Of a DNA stretch of 64,000 nucleotides, positions 28,023 through 36,547 are shown piece by piece. The stretch is from DASRIA01 sp038203635 (GTDB taxonomy: Bacteria; Actinomycetota; Thermoleophilia; Solirubrobacterales; JBBDJG01): positions 33,615 to 97,614 of the forward strand of contig JBBRDT010000002.1 of the NCBI GenBank assembly GCA_038203635.1, written 5' to 3'. A model generated the notes under the pieces. That model worked only from the letters and a program-made list of their open reading frames with translations, did no database searches and was not told where the DNA came from. Within the stretch, counting starts at the first letter, position 1. Every line of letters starts with the position of its first letter. Position numbers and translations under genes: made by a program.

Positions 28023-28853
28023 ATGAGAGTGCTGCTGACCAACGACGACGGGATCCAGGCCACCGGCCTCAACGAGCTGCGCCGCGCCCTGTTGAAGGTG
28101 CCTGGCATCGAGTTGTCCGTGATCGCCCCGGACTCCAACCGCTCTGCGAGCGCGCGCAGCATCACGACCCGTCAGCCGCTGTGGGCCGAGGAGGTCGAGT
28201 TTGGCGACGGCACGAAGGGATTCGCGACCGACGGCACGCCCGTGGACTGCGTACGCTTCGCGAGCCTCGGTCTGATCGGCGAGCCGCCCGAGCTGATCGT
28301 CTCCGGCATCAACCACGGAGCGAATCTGGGCGACGACATCACCTACTCCGGCACGGTCGCGGCGGCGCTCGAGGGCGTCGTGCTGGGCCTGCCGGCGATC
28401 GCCGTATCGCAGCAATCGCAGAAGCGGGAGATGGACTTCCGCCTCGGGCGGGAGTTCGACTTCACCACGGCCGCGACGTTCACCGCGCGGCTCGTCGAGA
28501 AGCTACCTGAACGCCCGCTTGCGAGCGGGACACTGCTGAACGTGAACTGTCCGGCCGTCCCGATGAACGATCTCGCAGGGGCGAAGGTGACCCGCCTGGG
28601 CAAGCGGATCTACCGCGACAGGCTCGAGCTGACGGGAGAGGACACCCACGGTGGCCGACGCAAGCGGTATCGCATCTACGGCATGGAGCCGTCCTACCAC
28701 TCGGAGGACGGCACGGACTTCGCGGCGATCGACTCGGACACGATCTCGGTCACTCCGCTGCACTTCGATCTGACGGACCTCGGCAGCATGGAGCAGCTGG
28801 AGGGCTGGGATCTGTCCGGCCTGTTGGAGCAGAGCGCGCCCGCATCGTCCTGA
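28023..28853 (+). CDS. surE: 5'/3'-nucleotidase SurE
   Basis: Metal-dependent nucleoside monophosphatase, 276 residues (family about 250). N-terminal MRVLLTNDDGIQATGL carries the metal-binding DD; APDSNRSASARSIT and SGINHGANLGDDITYSGTV complete the site. ATG at 28023 is 13 bases after truA; TAACAT at 28007 could be a -10 box for a near-leaderless transcript. Stop overlaps the ligA ATG by one base. Confidence 0.95.
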   Translation: MRVLLTNDDGIQATGLNELRRALLKVPGIELSVIAPDSNRSASARSITTRQPLWAEEVEFGDGTKGFATDGTPVDCVRFASLGLIGEPPELIVSGINHGANLGDDITYSGTVAAALEGVVLGLPAIAVSQQSQKREMDFRLGREFDFTTAATFTARLVEKLPERPLASGTLLNVNCPAVPMNDLAGAKVTRLGKRIYRDRLELTGEDTHGGRRKRYRIYGMEPSYHSEDGTDFAAIDSDTISVTPLHFDLTDLGSMEQLEGWDLSGLLEQSAPASS

Positions 28854-30910
28854 TGCCGCAGGCGAAGCGCAGTTCCGCCGACCCGGGCAAGCGCGCCGCG
28901 GAGCTGCGACGGGATCTCGAGTACCACAACAACCGGTACTACGTCCAGGATGATCCCGAGATCTCCGACACGGAGTACGACGACCTGCTGCGCGAGCTGA
29001 ACGCGCTCGAGGACGCCCACCCTGAGCTGCGCACGCCGGACTCGCCCACGCAGAGGGTCGGCGGGCGGCCGCTCGAGCGGTTCGGCCAGATATCCCATCT
29101 GCAGCCGATGCTGTCGCTCGCCAACGCCCGCGACGAGGAGGAGTTGCGCGCGTGGGAGCAGCGAGTCCGCAACCTGCTCGCCAAGCGTGAGATGGCCGAG
29201 CGGGAGATCGAGTACGTGACCGAGCCCAAGGTCGACGGCCTGGCGATATCGCTCGTGTACGAGGACGGCGTCCTGGTTCGCGGCGCCACGCGCGGCGACG
29301 GCGAGATCGGAGAGGACGTCACGCAGAATCTGAAGACCATCCGCGACATCCCGTTGAAGATCGGCCGGGACGCTCCCGCCCTGGTCGAGGTCAGGGGGGA
29401 GGTGTACCTGCCGCTCGCAGGCTTCGCCCGGCTGAACGAGGAGCAGGCCGCTGCGGGCCAGAAGACGTACGCCAACCCGCGCAACTCCGCTGCCGGGTCG
29501 CTGCGCCAGCTGAACCCAGAGGTGACGCGCTCGCGGCCGCTGTCCATCTGGTGCTACGGCATCGGAGCGTCCGAGGGGCTCGATCACAAGCGGCATTCGG
29601 AGTCGATCGCCTGGCTCCGGGAGCACGGCTTCAACGTCAACGAGGAGGTCGAGCTGCATTCGGCCATCGACTCGGTGATCGAGACCGGTCACCGCTGGGA
29701 GGAGCGTCGCGAGGACCTCGAGTACGAGATCGACGGCGTGGTCGTGAAGATCGACGACTACGAGGTGCAGCAGGCGCTTGGCGTCGTGGGGCGCGAGCCG
29801 CGCTGGGCCATCGCCTTCAAGTTCGCTCCCACGACCGCAGTGACGAAGCTGAACAGCATCGAGGTGAACGTGGGGCGAACCGGCAACATCGTGCCGTGGG
29901 CGAACCTCGAACCCGTCCAGATCGCCGGAGTCACGGTCAGCAAGGCGACGCTCCACAACGAGGAGGACATCGCGCGCAAGGACATCCGCGAGGGCGATCA
30001 GGTCGTGATCATGCGCGCGGGCGACGTTATACCGCAGGTGGTCTCGCCCGTCACCCAGCGACGCACGGGCAAGGAAAAGCGCTACCGGCCCCCCAAGAAG
30101 TGTCCCGAGTGCGGCACGCCGACCGTCAAGCCGGAGGGCGAGGTCTGGACGCGCTGCCCGAATCGCAATGACTGTCCCGGCCAGATCGTGCAGGCGCTGA
30201 AGCACTTCGTCTCCCGCGGTGCGATGGACATCGAGGGGTTCGGCGAGAAGCTCGTGCACCGCTTCTTCGAAGAGGGGCTGGTGCGAGCTCTGCCTCAGAT
30301 CTACGACCTCACCGCGGAGCGGCTCGAGCAGCTCGAGGGCTTCCAGCGCAAGTCGGCCGAGAACCTGGTCGGTTCGATCGAGGGCTCCAAGCGCCAGCCG
30401 TTCTACCGGGTGCTCTACGCGCTGGGTATTCCTGGCATCGGCGGCGTCAACGCGCGCGCGCTCGCGTCCCATTTCGGTTCGATCGACCGCCTGATGGACG
30501 CCTCGCAGGACGAGATCGAGGAGGTCGAGGGCATCGGGCCGGTGCTCGCCGGGTTGATCCGCGAGACCCTCGACGAGCCGAGGAACCAGGACCTCGTCCA
30601 GAAGCTGCGCGAGGCCGGGCTAAACATGGAACAGGACCGCCGATCCGTAAGCGGATCGGCGGGTGGGTCTCAGGACGGACCCCTCAAGGGCAAGACCTTC
30701 GTCCTGACCGGGACCCTGCCGGAGATGTCGCGGGAGGAGGCGACCGAGCGGATCACGGCCGCCGGAGGCAAGGTCACCGGTTCGGTGTCGGGCAAGACGG
30801 ACTACGTGGTGGCCGGGGCGGACCCGGGCTCGAAGGTCGACAAGGCTCGTGAGCTGGACCGCCCGGTGATCGACCAGGCCGAGCTCGAGCGGCTGCTCGG
30901 TTCGGGTTAG
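28853..30910 (+). CDS. ligA: NAD-dependent DNA ligase LigA
   Basis: Seals nicks in replication and repair using NAD+. 685 residues, full length. Domain Ia (YHNNRYYVQDDPEISDTEYD) leads to the adenylation lysine K126 in TEPKVDGLAIS. The zinc finger is C417, C420, C435, C441. Helix-hairpin-helix repeats follow (IPGIGGVNARALA, VEGIGPVLAG). The BRCT domain starts near residue 610 (LKGKTFVLTGTLPEMSREEA). Between HhH and BRCT lies a linker, DRRSVSGSAGGSQDG, encoded by a perfect DNA palindrome (30637-30662). Confidence 0.98.
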   Translation: MPQAKRSSADPGKRAAELRRDLEYHNNRYYVQDDPEISDTEYDDLLRELNALEDAHPELRTPDSPTQRVGGRPLERFGQISHLQPMLSLANARDEEELRAWEQRVRNLLAKREMAEREIEYVTEPKVDGLAISLVYEDGVLVRGATRGDGEIGEDVTQNLKTIRDIPLKIGRDAPALVEVRGEVYLPLAGFARLNEEQAAAGQKTYANPRNSAAGSLRQLNPEVTRSRPLSIWCYGIGASEGLDHKRHSESIAWLREHGFNVNEEVELHSAIDSVIETGHRWEERREDLEYEIDGVVVKIDDYEVQQALGVVGREPRWAIAFKFAPTTAVTKLNSIEVNVGRTGNIVPWANLEPVQIAGVTVSKATLHNEEDIARKDIREGDQVVIMRAGDVIPQVVSPVTQRRTGKEKRYRPPKKCPECGTPTVKPEGEVWTRCPNRNDCPGQIVQALKHFVSRGAMDIEGFGEKLVHRFFEEGLVRALPQIYDLTAERLEQLEGFQRKSAENLVGSIEGSKRQPFYRVLYALGIPGIGGVNARALASHFGSIDRLMDASQDEIEEVEGIGPVLAGLIRETLDEPRNQDLVQKLREAGLNMEQDRRSVSGSAGGSQDGPLKGKTFVLTGTLPEMSREEATERITAAGGKVTGSVSGKTDYVVAGADPGSKVDKARELDRPVIDQAELERLLGSG
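30637..30676 (+). repeat. In-frame palindromic element with TAAG loop inside ligA
   Basis: CCGCCGATCCG-TAAG-CGGATCGGCGG is a perfect 11-bp stem with the same TAAG loop as the rpsQ copy, followed by GTGGGTCTCAGGAC at the same distance. GGGTC can pair with GACCC just beyond, giving a second hairpin that exposes CAGGAC. Stem sequences differ from rpsQ while pairing is kept. It encodes the linker before BRCT, in the same phase as in rpsQ (GTA AGC read as Val-Ser at the loop). Confidence 0.7.
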
Positions 30911-30923
30911 CCCGAGGGCGCCG

Positions 30924-32237
30924 ATTCCCCGGTTCAGACGCTCACCCCACGATCGCGAGATCCTGCGACTGGGGCTTCCCGCGCTCGGCGCACTGGCCGC
31001 GGAGCCGCTCTACCTGCTCGTCGACACCGCAATCGTGGGGCACCTCGGCACACCGGAGCTTGCCGCGCTCGCCCTCGCAGGGACGCTCCTCACCGGCGCG
31101 TTCACGATCTTCAACTTCCTGACCTACGGCACGACGGCCCAGGTCGCGCGCTATCACGGTGCGGGCCGGCAACGCGAAGCGGGCACGCTCGGCGCGCAGG
31201 CGTTCTGGCTCTCGCTCGGGATCGGGATGGGACTGCTGGTGCTTGCGCAGCTGCTCGCGCGCCCCGCCGTCGAGCTGATGGGTGGTGAGGGGCAGACCGG
31301 GGACCTCGCCGTCACCTACCTGCGCATTGCCGCGGCGGGGCTTCCATTCGCCCTGATCGCGCTGGCGGGGCAAGGCTTCCTGCGTGGCGTCTCGGACCTG
31401 CGTACGCCGCTCGTGATCGTGGTCGCGGCAAACGTGGCGAACGTCGTGCTCGAGGTGATGTTCGTGTACGTGTTCGACTGGGGTCTCACCGGATCGGCAT
31501 GGGGGACGGTGATCGCGCAGGCGGGGATGGGCGTCGCGTTTGCGTATCGGCTGCTTGGTTGGGACGCTGCGAGCCGCCGCCCGAGCCGGCAGCTGATGCA
31601 GCCGCTCGTCCGGATCGGCCGGCACATCTTCGTACGCACCGCGTCGCTGTACGCCTCGTTCCTGGTGGCGACCGCGGTGGCGGCTCGCATCGGGGATGCG
31701 TCGCTCGGCGCTCACCTGATCGCGTTCCAGCTGTTCGTCTTCATCGCGCTGGTCCTGGATGCGGTCGCGATCGCGGGACAGGTGATCGTCGGTCGATCGC
31801 TCGGAGCGGGGGACGTGACCACGGCGCGCGAGGCGGGGCGGCGCATGATCGGCTGGTCGGTGGCAGCCGGCGCCGGCTTTGCGCTGCTGCTCGCCGCCCT
31901 CGTGGGCGTGCTGCCCGCGGCGTTCACGGACGACCAGGCCGTGATCGACCGGGCGGAGGCAGTCTGGCCGCTGTTCGTGCTCATGCAGCCGATCGCGGGA
32001 GCGGTGTTCGCACTCGACGGAATCCTGATCGGCGCCGGTGACACGCGCTACCTGATGTGGTCCATGGCGTTCGCTGCGCTCGTGGTGTACGCACCGATCG
32101 CGCTCGCTGCCCTGGCATTCGACTGGGGGCTCGTAGGGGTCTGGTGCGGGCTTTGCGCGTTGATGGCCGCCCGTCTGGCGACGCTCGGTGTCCGGTTTGC
32201 CGGCCGCGCGTGGGCGGTGACCGGCGCGCCGGCCTAG
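30924..32237 (+). CDS. MATE-family multidrug/metabolite efflux transporter (non-canonical start)
   Basis: Cation-coupled exporter with twelve membrane helices, 437 residues as annotated. The family N-terminus is clear: HDREILRLGLPALGALAAEP and LVDTAIVGHLGTPELAALAL. The first standard start in frame is a GTG at 31035, inside IVGHL, which would delete most of TM1. Upstream the frame is open back to a stop at 30867 with no ATG, GTG or TTG. An ATT at 30924, 7 bases after GAGG, gives IPRFRRSPHDREIL and is my best guess. It follows ligA by 13 bases. A sequencing error removing a normal start is the alternative. Confidence 0.8.
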   Translation: MPRFRRSPHDREILRLGLPALGALAAEPLYLLVDTAIVGHLGTPELAALALAGTLLTGAFTIFNFLTYGTTAQVARYHGAGRQREAGTLGAQAFWLSLGIGMGLLVLAQLLARPAVELMGGEGQTGDLAVTYLRIAAAGLPFALIALAGQGFLRGVSDLRTPLVIVVAANVANVVLEVMFVYVFDWGLTGSAWGTVIAQAGMGVAFAYRLLGWDAASRRPSRQLMQPLVRIGRHIFVRTASLYASFLVATAVAARIGDASLGAHLIAFQLFVFIALVLDAVAIAGQVIVGRSLGAGDVTTAREAGRRMIGWSVAAGAGFALLLAALVGVLPAAFTDDQAVIDRAEAVWPLFVLMQPIAGAVFALDGILIGAGDTRYLMWSMAFAALVVYAPIALAALAFDWGLVGVWCGLCALMAARLATLGVRFAGRAWAVTGAPA

Positions 32238-34054
32238 TGCTGGCCGGGGCCGGGTCCGGAGTACGACGCCAGCAACGACGCGATGTGGTCCTGGATGCGG
32301 CGCCCTGCCCAGACGTTGATGCGATTCATGAGCAGCGCGAACGTGATCGGGTCGCCGTCCGGAGCCTTGCAGTATCCGGCGAGCGCCGTGACGCCGGAGA
32401 GCGTGCCTGTCTTTGCCCGGCAGCGCCCCGAGGCGCGCGTTCCGCGCATGCGCTTGTGGAGCGTTCCCGTTTTTCCCGCCAGCGGGAGCGATCTGTAGAA
32501 AGCGTCGAACCAGGGCTGCCCGCGGGCGTCCAGCAGGAGGCGCCCGACATCGCGCGGAGCCACGAGGTTCGCGCGTGAGAGGCCGGACCCGTCCGCGACC
32601 GTCGGGCTGAAGCCCGCCTCGCGCGCGTACGCGCTCGCAACGCGAGCGCCCGCCGAGGTGGAGCCCGTACCGCCCGCGCGTGCCCCGAGGCCCTTTAGCA
32701 GCATCTCCGCGAAGTAGTTGTCGGACATGTGGTTGGTGTGGCGCACGATGCTCGCGAGTGGAGGGGACTCGACCACCGCGATCGTGCGGGCGTCCGCGGG
32801 CGCCGGCGCGACGCGCACCGGACGTGGGATCGCGACGTCCTCGCGCCGCAGCGATGCGCGCAGACGATCCGCTGCGAACGCCGGCGGGTTGGTCTGCCAG
32901 CCCCTGCTGAACGGCAGCAGCGAACCGCGGTTGAACGCCAGCGCAGACAGCGGCCCGACGTAGGGCGAGATCCCGAAGCCGCTGGCCGGCCCTCCCCGTC
33001 GCTGGTCGAAGAAGCTCTCGTCGCCCCAGACCCGGCCGTTGACGCGATCGAGGCCGGTATCGGCGACCCGGCCCGCGAGCCTGTGGAGCGCCTTCGTATC
33101 GAAGGTCGGGTCCCCCGACCCGTGCAGGTAGAGGTCGCCCTCGAGCGTCCCCTCGGTCACCTCGCCGTCCGCGACCACGGCCGTCTCGAAGCGCGCCTCG
33201 GTCCCCAGCCGGTCGAGCGCCGCTGCCGTCGTCAGCAGTTTCTCCACCGATGCCGGGACCCGGCGGTACGCCGCCCGCAGTTCGAAGACCGTGCGGCCCG
33301 TGCCCCCGTCATGCACCCACGCGCCCGAGTAGCCGCCCGCGGCGCGCATCTCGCGCGAGAGCGCGGCTCGCAGGGTGCCGGGCTCGTGGATCGCAGCCGC
33401 AGCGGTTGCCGCCAGCGACATGAGCAGGGTGAGGGTGAGGAGGAGCGTGGCCACCCATCCGCGCTGGATCGCGGCAACGGCGGCCTGCGTACGGTTGACC
33501 GCACCGGTCCGCTCCAGCACGCTCGAGACATGGGCACGCACAGTCCGCTCGGTGATCCCGAGACGGGACGCGATCTGCGTGTTGTCGAGGCCCTCGACGA
33601 TCAGCTCCAGCACCTCGTGTTGCCGGGGGGTCAGTGATGGGCGGTGCGGCGGCTGGCCGCCGGCGCTGGCGCTTCTTATAGCAATGGACAACTCCGCCAG
33701 AGTGCAGTTCTTCGGCAGCAGGGCCCGCGCTCCCAGCTGCGCCGCGGCCAGCGCGTCGGCCGGCTCGGCACGCTCCGCGAGCACGATCACAGCCACGCCG
33801 CGGCCCGCGAGCGTGCGCAGCTCGGACGGGACCGGCGACTCGAGGATCGCGATGTCCGCGCCGCGCGGGACGCGCGGGGACGCGCCGTCGTGCGACGTCC
33901 AGACGCGGGCGCCGCGACTTGCGAGCAGCGCGGCGAGAGCGCTCACGTACAGGGCGTGGCGCCCGCGTACGAGCAGGCCGATGCCTGCCAGACGGGTGTC
34001 GGCTTCTTTGCTGATGGCGGCGAAGCGGTCGAGTGAGGCGCTGCGACGCTGCAC
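32234..34054 (-). CDS. Pseudo-receiver/LuxR-type DNA-binding domain fused through a membrane segment to a PBP4-type D-Ala-D-Ala carboxypeptidase
   Basis: One uninterrupted 606-residue frame with three parts. Residues about 20-135 resemble a receiver domain but lack the acidic phosphorylation pocket (a Lys in LLPKNC remains). Residues 139-198 are a LuxR/NarL helix-turn-helix (LTPRQHEVLELIVEGLDNTQ, then RLGITERTVRAHVSSVLERT). Residues 201-221 are a hydrophobic segment ending AATAAAA, a membrane anchor or signal sequence. From about 225 to the end is a peptidase-S13 (DacB/PBP4) domain with catalytic SVEK (269-272), SDN (444-446) and KTG (548-550). The peptidase should face outside, cutting or sensing peptidoglycan, while the DNA-binding part faces inside. 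A GTG at residue 201 could also start a separate secreted peptidase. Confidence 0.88.
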   Translation of the reverse strand: MQRRSASLDRFAAISKEADTRLAGIGLLVRGRHALYVSALAALLASRGARVWTSHDGASPRVPRGADIAILESPVPSELRTLAGRGVAVIVLAERAEPADALAAAQLGARALLPKNCTLAELSIAIRSASAGGQPPHRPSLTPRQHEVLELIVEGLDNTQIASRLGITERTVRAHVSSVLERTGAVNRTQAAVAAIQRGWVATLLLTLTLLMSLAATAAAAIHEPGTLRAALSREMRAAGGYSGAWVHDGGTGRTVFELRAAYRRVPASVEKLLTTAAALDRLGTEARFETAVVADGEVTEGTLEGDLYLHGSGDPTFDTKALHRLAGRVADTGLDRVNGRVWGDESFFDQRRGGPASGFGISPYVGPLSALAFNRGSLLPFSRGWQTNPPAFAADRLRASLRREDVAIPRPVRVAPAPADARTIAVVESPPLASIVRHTNHMSDNYFAEMLLKGLGARAGGTGSTSAGARVASAYAREAGFSPTVADGSGLSRANLVAPRDVGRLLLDARGQPWFDAFYRSLPLAGKTGTLHKRMRGTRASGRCRAKTGTLSGVTALAGYCKAPDGDPITFALLMNRINVWAGRRIQDHIASLLASYSGPGPGQH

Positions 34055-34158
34055 CCGCCTAGAAAATGAGAATGCGCCTCCATCCCTGAAGACGCATCAC
34101 CATGGTAGGCGGGCGGGATGGCGCGCGCCATCCTTTCCTGCCGACTGCCGACTGCCCA

Positions 34159-35082
34159 CTACGCGCCGGCCGGCACGAGACCGATGACCTTCAGGCGACG
34201 CGTCAGCGCCTGGGCGGCGAAGTCGCGCGTGTCCTCGATGTTCACGCCGAAGAACTCGTAGTCCGGCTCGTCCTTGGCCCACGGCGGCGTCAGTACCTCG
34301 TCAGCGATCTCGAGGGCCTCGGTGAGCGTGCGCTGGATCGTCTCCTTGTAGCGCGGGTCCTCTGCCACCGCATCGCGCAGGAAGCGGGCGCCGAACGCGA
34401 CGTGACGATGCTCGTCGCGAGCCACGAGGTTGAAGCCGCGCACGAATCCGGGCAGGGTGCCCTCGCGCTCGTTGAAGTCGATGATGAAGTGCTGGCCGGT
34501 GAGTGCCAGCATGCCCTCGATGACCATGTGGTAGAGCGTGATCGCCTCGACCAGCGCGCCCATGTTCGTCGGGTCTTCGGCCAGCGTGCGCACTCGCGCG
34601 CCCAGCATCTCGTCGAAGAGCACGTTGAATGCCGGGTTGAGGTGCTTCTCGGTCTCCTTCAAGCGTGCCGCGAGGTTGTCTGAGTCAAGCACGCCGACCT
34701 CGCCATAGAAGCGATCGAAGAAGCGCACGTGACGGGCCTCGTCTGCGATCTGGGTCGCGAGGAAGACCTGCATGTCCTTGGTGGGCGCCGCGCGCATCAT
34801 CGGCCCCAGCTCCTCGGTCACCTTCTGCTCGCCGATGAAGAACGCGGAGAGGCCGTACATCCGCTGGAACCGCTCCTCGGCGGGAAATCCGGCCCAGTGC
34901 TCGCGGTCCACCGAAAAGTCGAGTTCCTGCGTGAGCCACTGCTGGCGCTCCCACAGCTCATACAGCGCGCGATAGTCGAGCAGCTCGGTCTGGCCGCGAT
35001 CAGCCGACTCCAGCAGGGCCGGGTCGGCGGTCTCCGAGAAGAAGTCGGTGAGTTCGATGCGAGAGCTGAGCGTGGTCAATGA
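34159..35082 (-). CDS. R2-like ligand-binding oxidase (R2lox)
   Basis: Ferritin-fold di-metal protein of 307 residues. Metal ligands in order: E84 (GEQKV), E114 and H117 (DEARH), E188 (VIEGML), E223 and H226 (DEHRH). The first ligand is Glu, and V87 (ligand+3) and Y183 (ligand-5) match the Val and Tyr that form the ether cross-link in the known R2lox proteins, which use an Mn/Fe cofactor and bind a fatty-acid-like ligand. This separates it from true ribonucleotide reductase R2. Physiological role unknown in the family. TTG start at 35082 follows AGGAGG by 4 bases; the frame is open further upstream without such a site. Downstream neighbour is the LuxR-PBP4 gene, 104 bases away. Confidence 0.85.
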   Translation of the reverse strand, partial: SLTTLSSRIELTDFFSETADPALLESADRGQTELLDYRALYELWERQQWLTQELDFSVDREHWAGFPAEERFQRMYGLSAFFIGEQKVTEELGPMMRAAPTKDMQVFLATQIADEARHVRFFDRFYGEVGVLDSDNLAARLKETEKHLNPAFNVLFDEMLGARVRTLAEDPTNMGALVEAITLYHMVIEGMLALTGQHFIIDFNEREGTLPGFVRGFNLVARDEHRHVAFGARFLRDAVAEDPRYKETIQRTLTEALEIADEVLTPPWAKDEPDYEFFGVNIEDTRDFAAQALTRRLKVIGLVPAGA

Positions 35083-35199
35083 TCCTCCTGCGCGCCGGAT
35101 TGCTTCGTTGCCCGACAGCCTACCGCCGTCTCCAGCAGCGTCCACTTACTGACCGGCCGGTTTGCCCGGCGTGCCGCGGGGTAGGCCGGAAGTTCGCGA

Positions 35200-36513
35200 A
35201 TGGGCGCTAACTCCCTGGTAATGTGCGCCTATGCCATGGGCGACGTAGTCGAACTCGAGTCATCTGCGCCCGGCTCGGCGGGCCCCAAGCGGTCGAGCAT
35301 CCAGAAGGCTCAGAGGCGACGCGGCGGTCGCTCCAAGACGGCCCTCGTGCTCGGCGGCGGCGGCTTCACGGGTGGCGTATACGAGATCGGCGCGCTGCGC
35401 GCGCTCGATCTGTTGAGCGTCAACCGCACGGTCAACGAGTTCGACATCTACGTCGGCACCAGCGCAGGATCGTTCGTCGCGGGACTGCTGGCCGCGGGCC
35501 TGACGCCGGAGGAGATGTCGCGCGTGGTCAACCGCCAGGTACCCACGCCTTTCCCGGACGTGGACCTGGGCGCCCTCCTGCGCCCGAACTACGCCGACTT
35601 CGCGACGCGTGCGCTGCTGATGCCCCTGCGCCTCGCCGGCCTCGCGCGCAGCCTCGCCGGCCGCTGGCGCGAGGTGTCGCTGATGGACGTCTTCACGGGA
35701 CTCGCCGAGGCCCTGCCCTCGGGCCTGTACACGGGCTCCGGCATCGAGGAGTACATCCGCGAGGCCTTGCGGGAGAGCGACCGCACGGACGACTTCCGGC
35801 TGCTCGAGGCGGAGCTGTACCTCACGGCAACGGATCTCGACACGTGCGAGCGCATCGTGTTCGGCACTCCCGGCTGGGATGACGTGCCGATCTCCAAGGC
35901 GGTGTCGGCATCGACGGCGCTGCCAATGGTTTACAGGCCGGTCGAGGTGCGCGGGCGCCAGCTCATCGACGGGGGCATCCGGTCCACCACCAACGTCGAC
36001 GTCGCCGTGGAGCAGGGCGCGAAGTTCATCGTCGTGATCAATCCGCTCGTCCCGTACGTGAACGACTTCCAGAAGCGGATCCCGACGATCTTCGGCAGCC
36101 GCGTGCGGCGTGTGTCGGACATGGGCTATCCGCAGGTCGGCTACCAGGCCTTCAAGCTGCTGGCTCACGCGCGCCTGCACGAGCACGTCAAGCACTGGCG
36201 CGAGCGCTACCCGGGCGTCGACATCATCCTGATCGAGCCCGACCCGAACGACGAGCTGATGTTCGGGACGAGCATCATGAACTACTCGTCGCGGATCGAG
36301 ATCGCGCGCCACGGGTTCGAGTCGGTCACGCTGCGGCTCGCGCAGGACTACCGGCACTACAAGGAGATCTGCGAGAAGCACGGGATCGAGATCTCCGCCC
36401 GCCGCGTGACGAAGATCCTGCGCCAGGCCGACGAGCAGCAAGAGCGCACCACGGCGTGGCGGCGGATCCTCGAGCAAACGACGGGCGCACTGCTGCGGCA
36501 GAGCGGCGGCTAG
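35200..36513 (+). CDS. Patatin-like phospholipase
   Basis: Ser-Asp dyad lipid acyl hydrolase of about 437 residues. Oxyanion loop LGGGGFTGGVYEIGALRAL, nucleophile elbow YVGTSAGSFVAG and the Asp motif LIDGGIRS are all present, as expected for bacterial patatins acting on membrane or storage lipids. The C-terminal 150 residues (after VINPLVPY) are less conserved and end with a charged helix. Several starts are possible: ATG 35200, ATG 35221 or ATG 35236; the catalytic domain only begins near residue 45. It is divergent from the R2lox gene. Confidence 0.88.
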   Translation: MGANSLVMCAYAMGDVVELESSAPGSAGPKRSSIQKAQRRRGGRSKTALVLGGGGFTGGVYEIGALRALDLLSVNRTVNEFDIYVGTSAGSFVAGLLAAGLTPEEMSRVVNRQVPTPFPDVDLGALLRPNYADFATRALLMPLRLAGLARSLAGRWREVSLMDVFTGLAEALPSGLYTGSGIEEYIREALRESDRTDDFRLLEAELYLTATDLDTCERIVFGTPGWDDVPISKAVSASTALPMVYRPVEVRGRQLIDGGIRSTTNVDVAVEQGAKFIVVINPLVPYVNDFQKRIPTIFGSRVRRVSDMGYPQVGYQAFKLLAHARLHEHVKHWRERYPGVDIILIEPDPNDELMFGTSIMNYSSRIEIARHGFESVTLRLAQDYRHYKEICEKHGIEISARRVTKILRQADEQQERTTAWRRILEQTTGALLRQSGG

Positions 36514-36547
36514 AGGAGAACACCGGCACCTCCGGGAAGTCCGGCCC

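Noticed and set aside
28694..30472. 592-residue open frame opposite ligA
   Set aside because: Antisense shadow; ligA has all catalytic and zinc residues.
34159..35082. First impression: ribonucleotide reductase beta subunit
   Set aside because: Glu as first ligand and the Val/Tyr cross-link spacing point to R2lox instead; no nrdA-like gene is adjacent.
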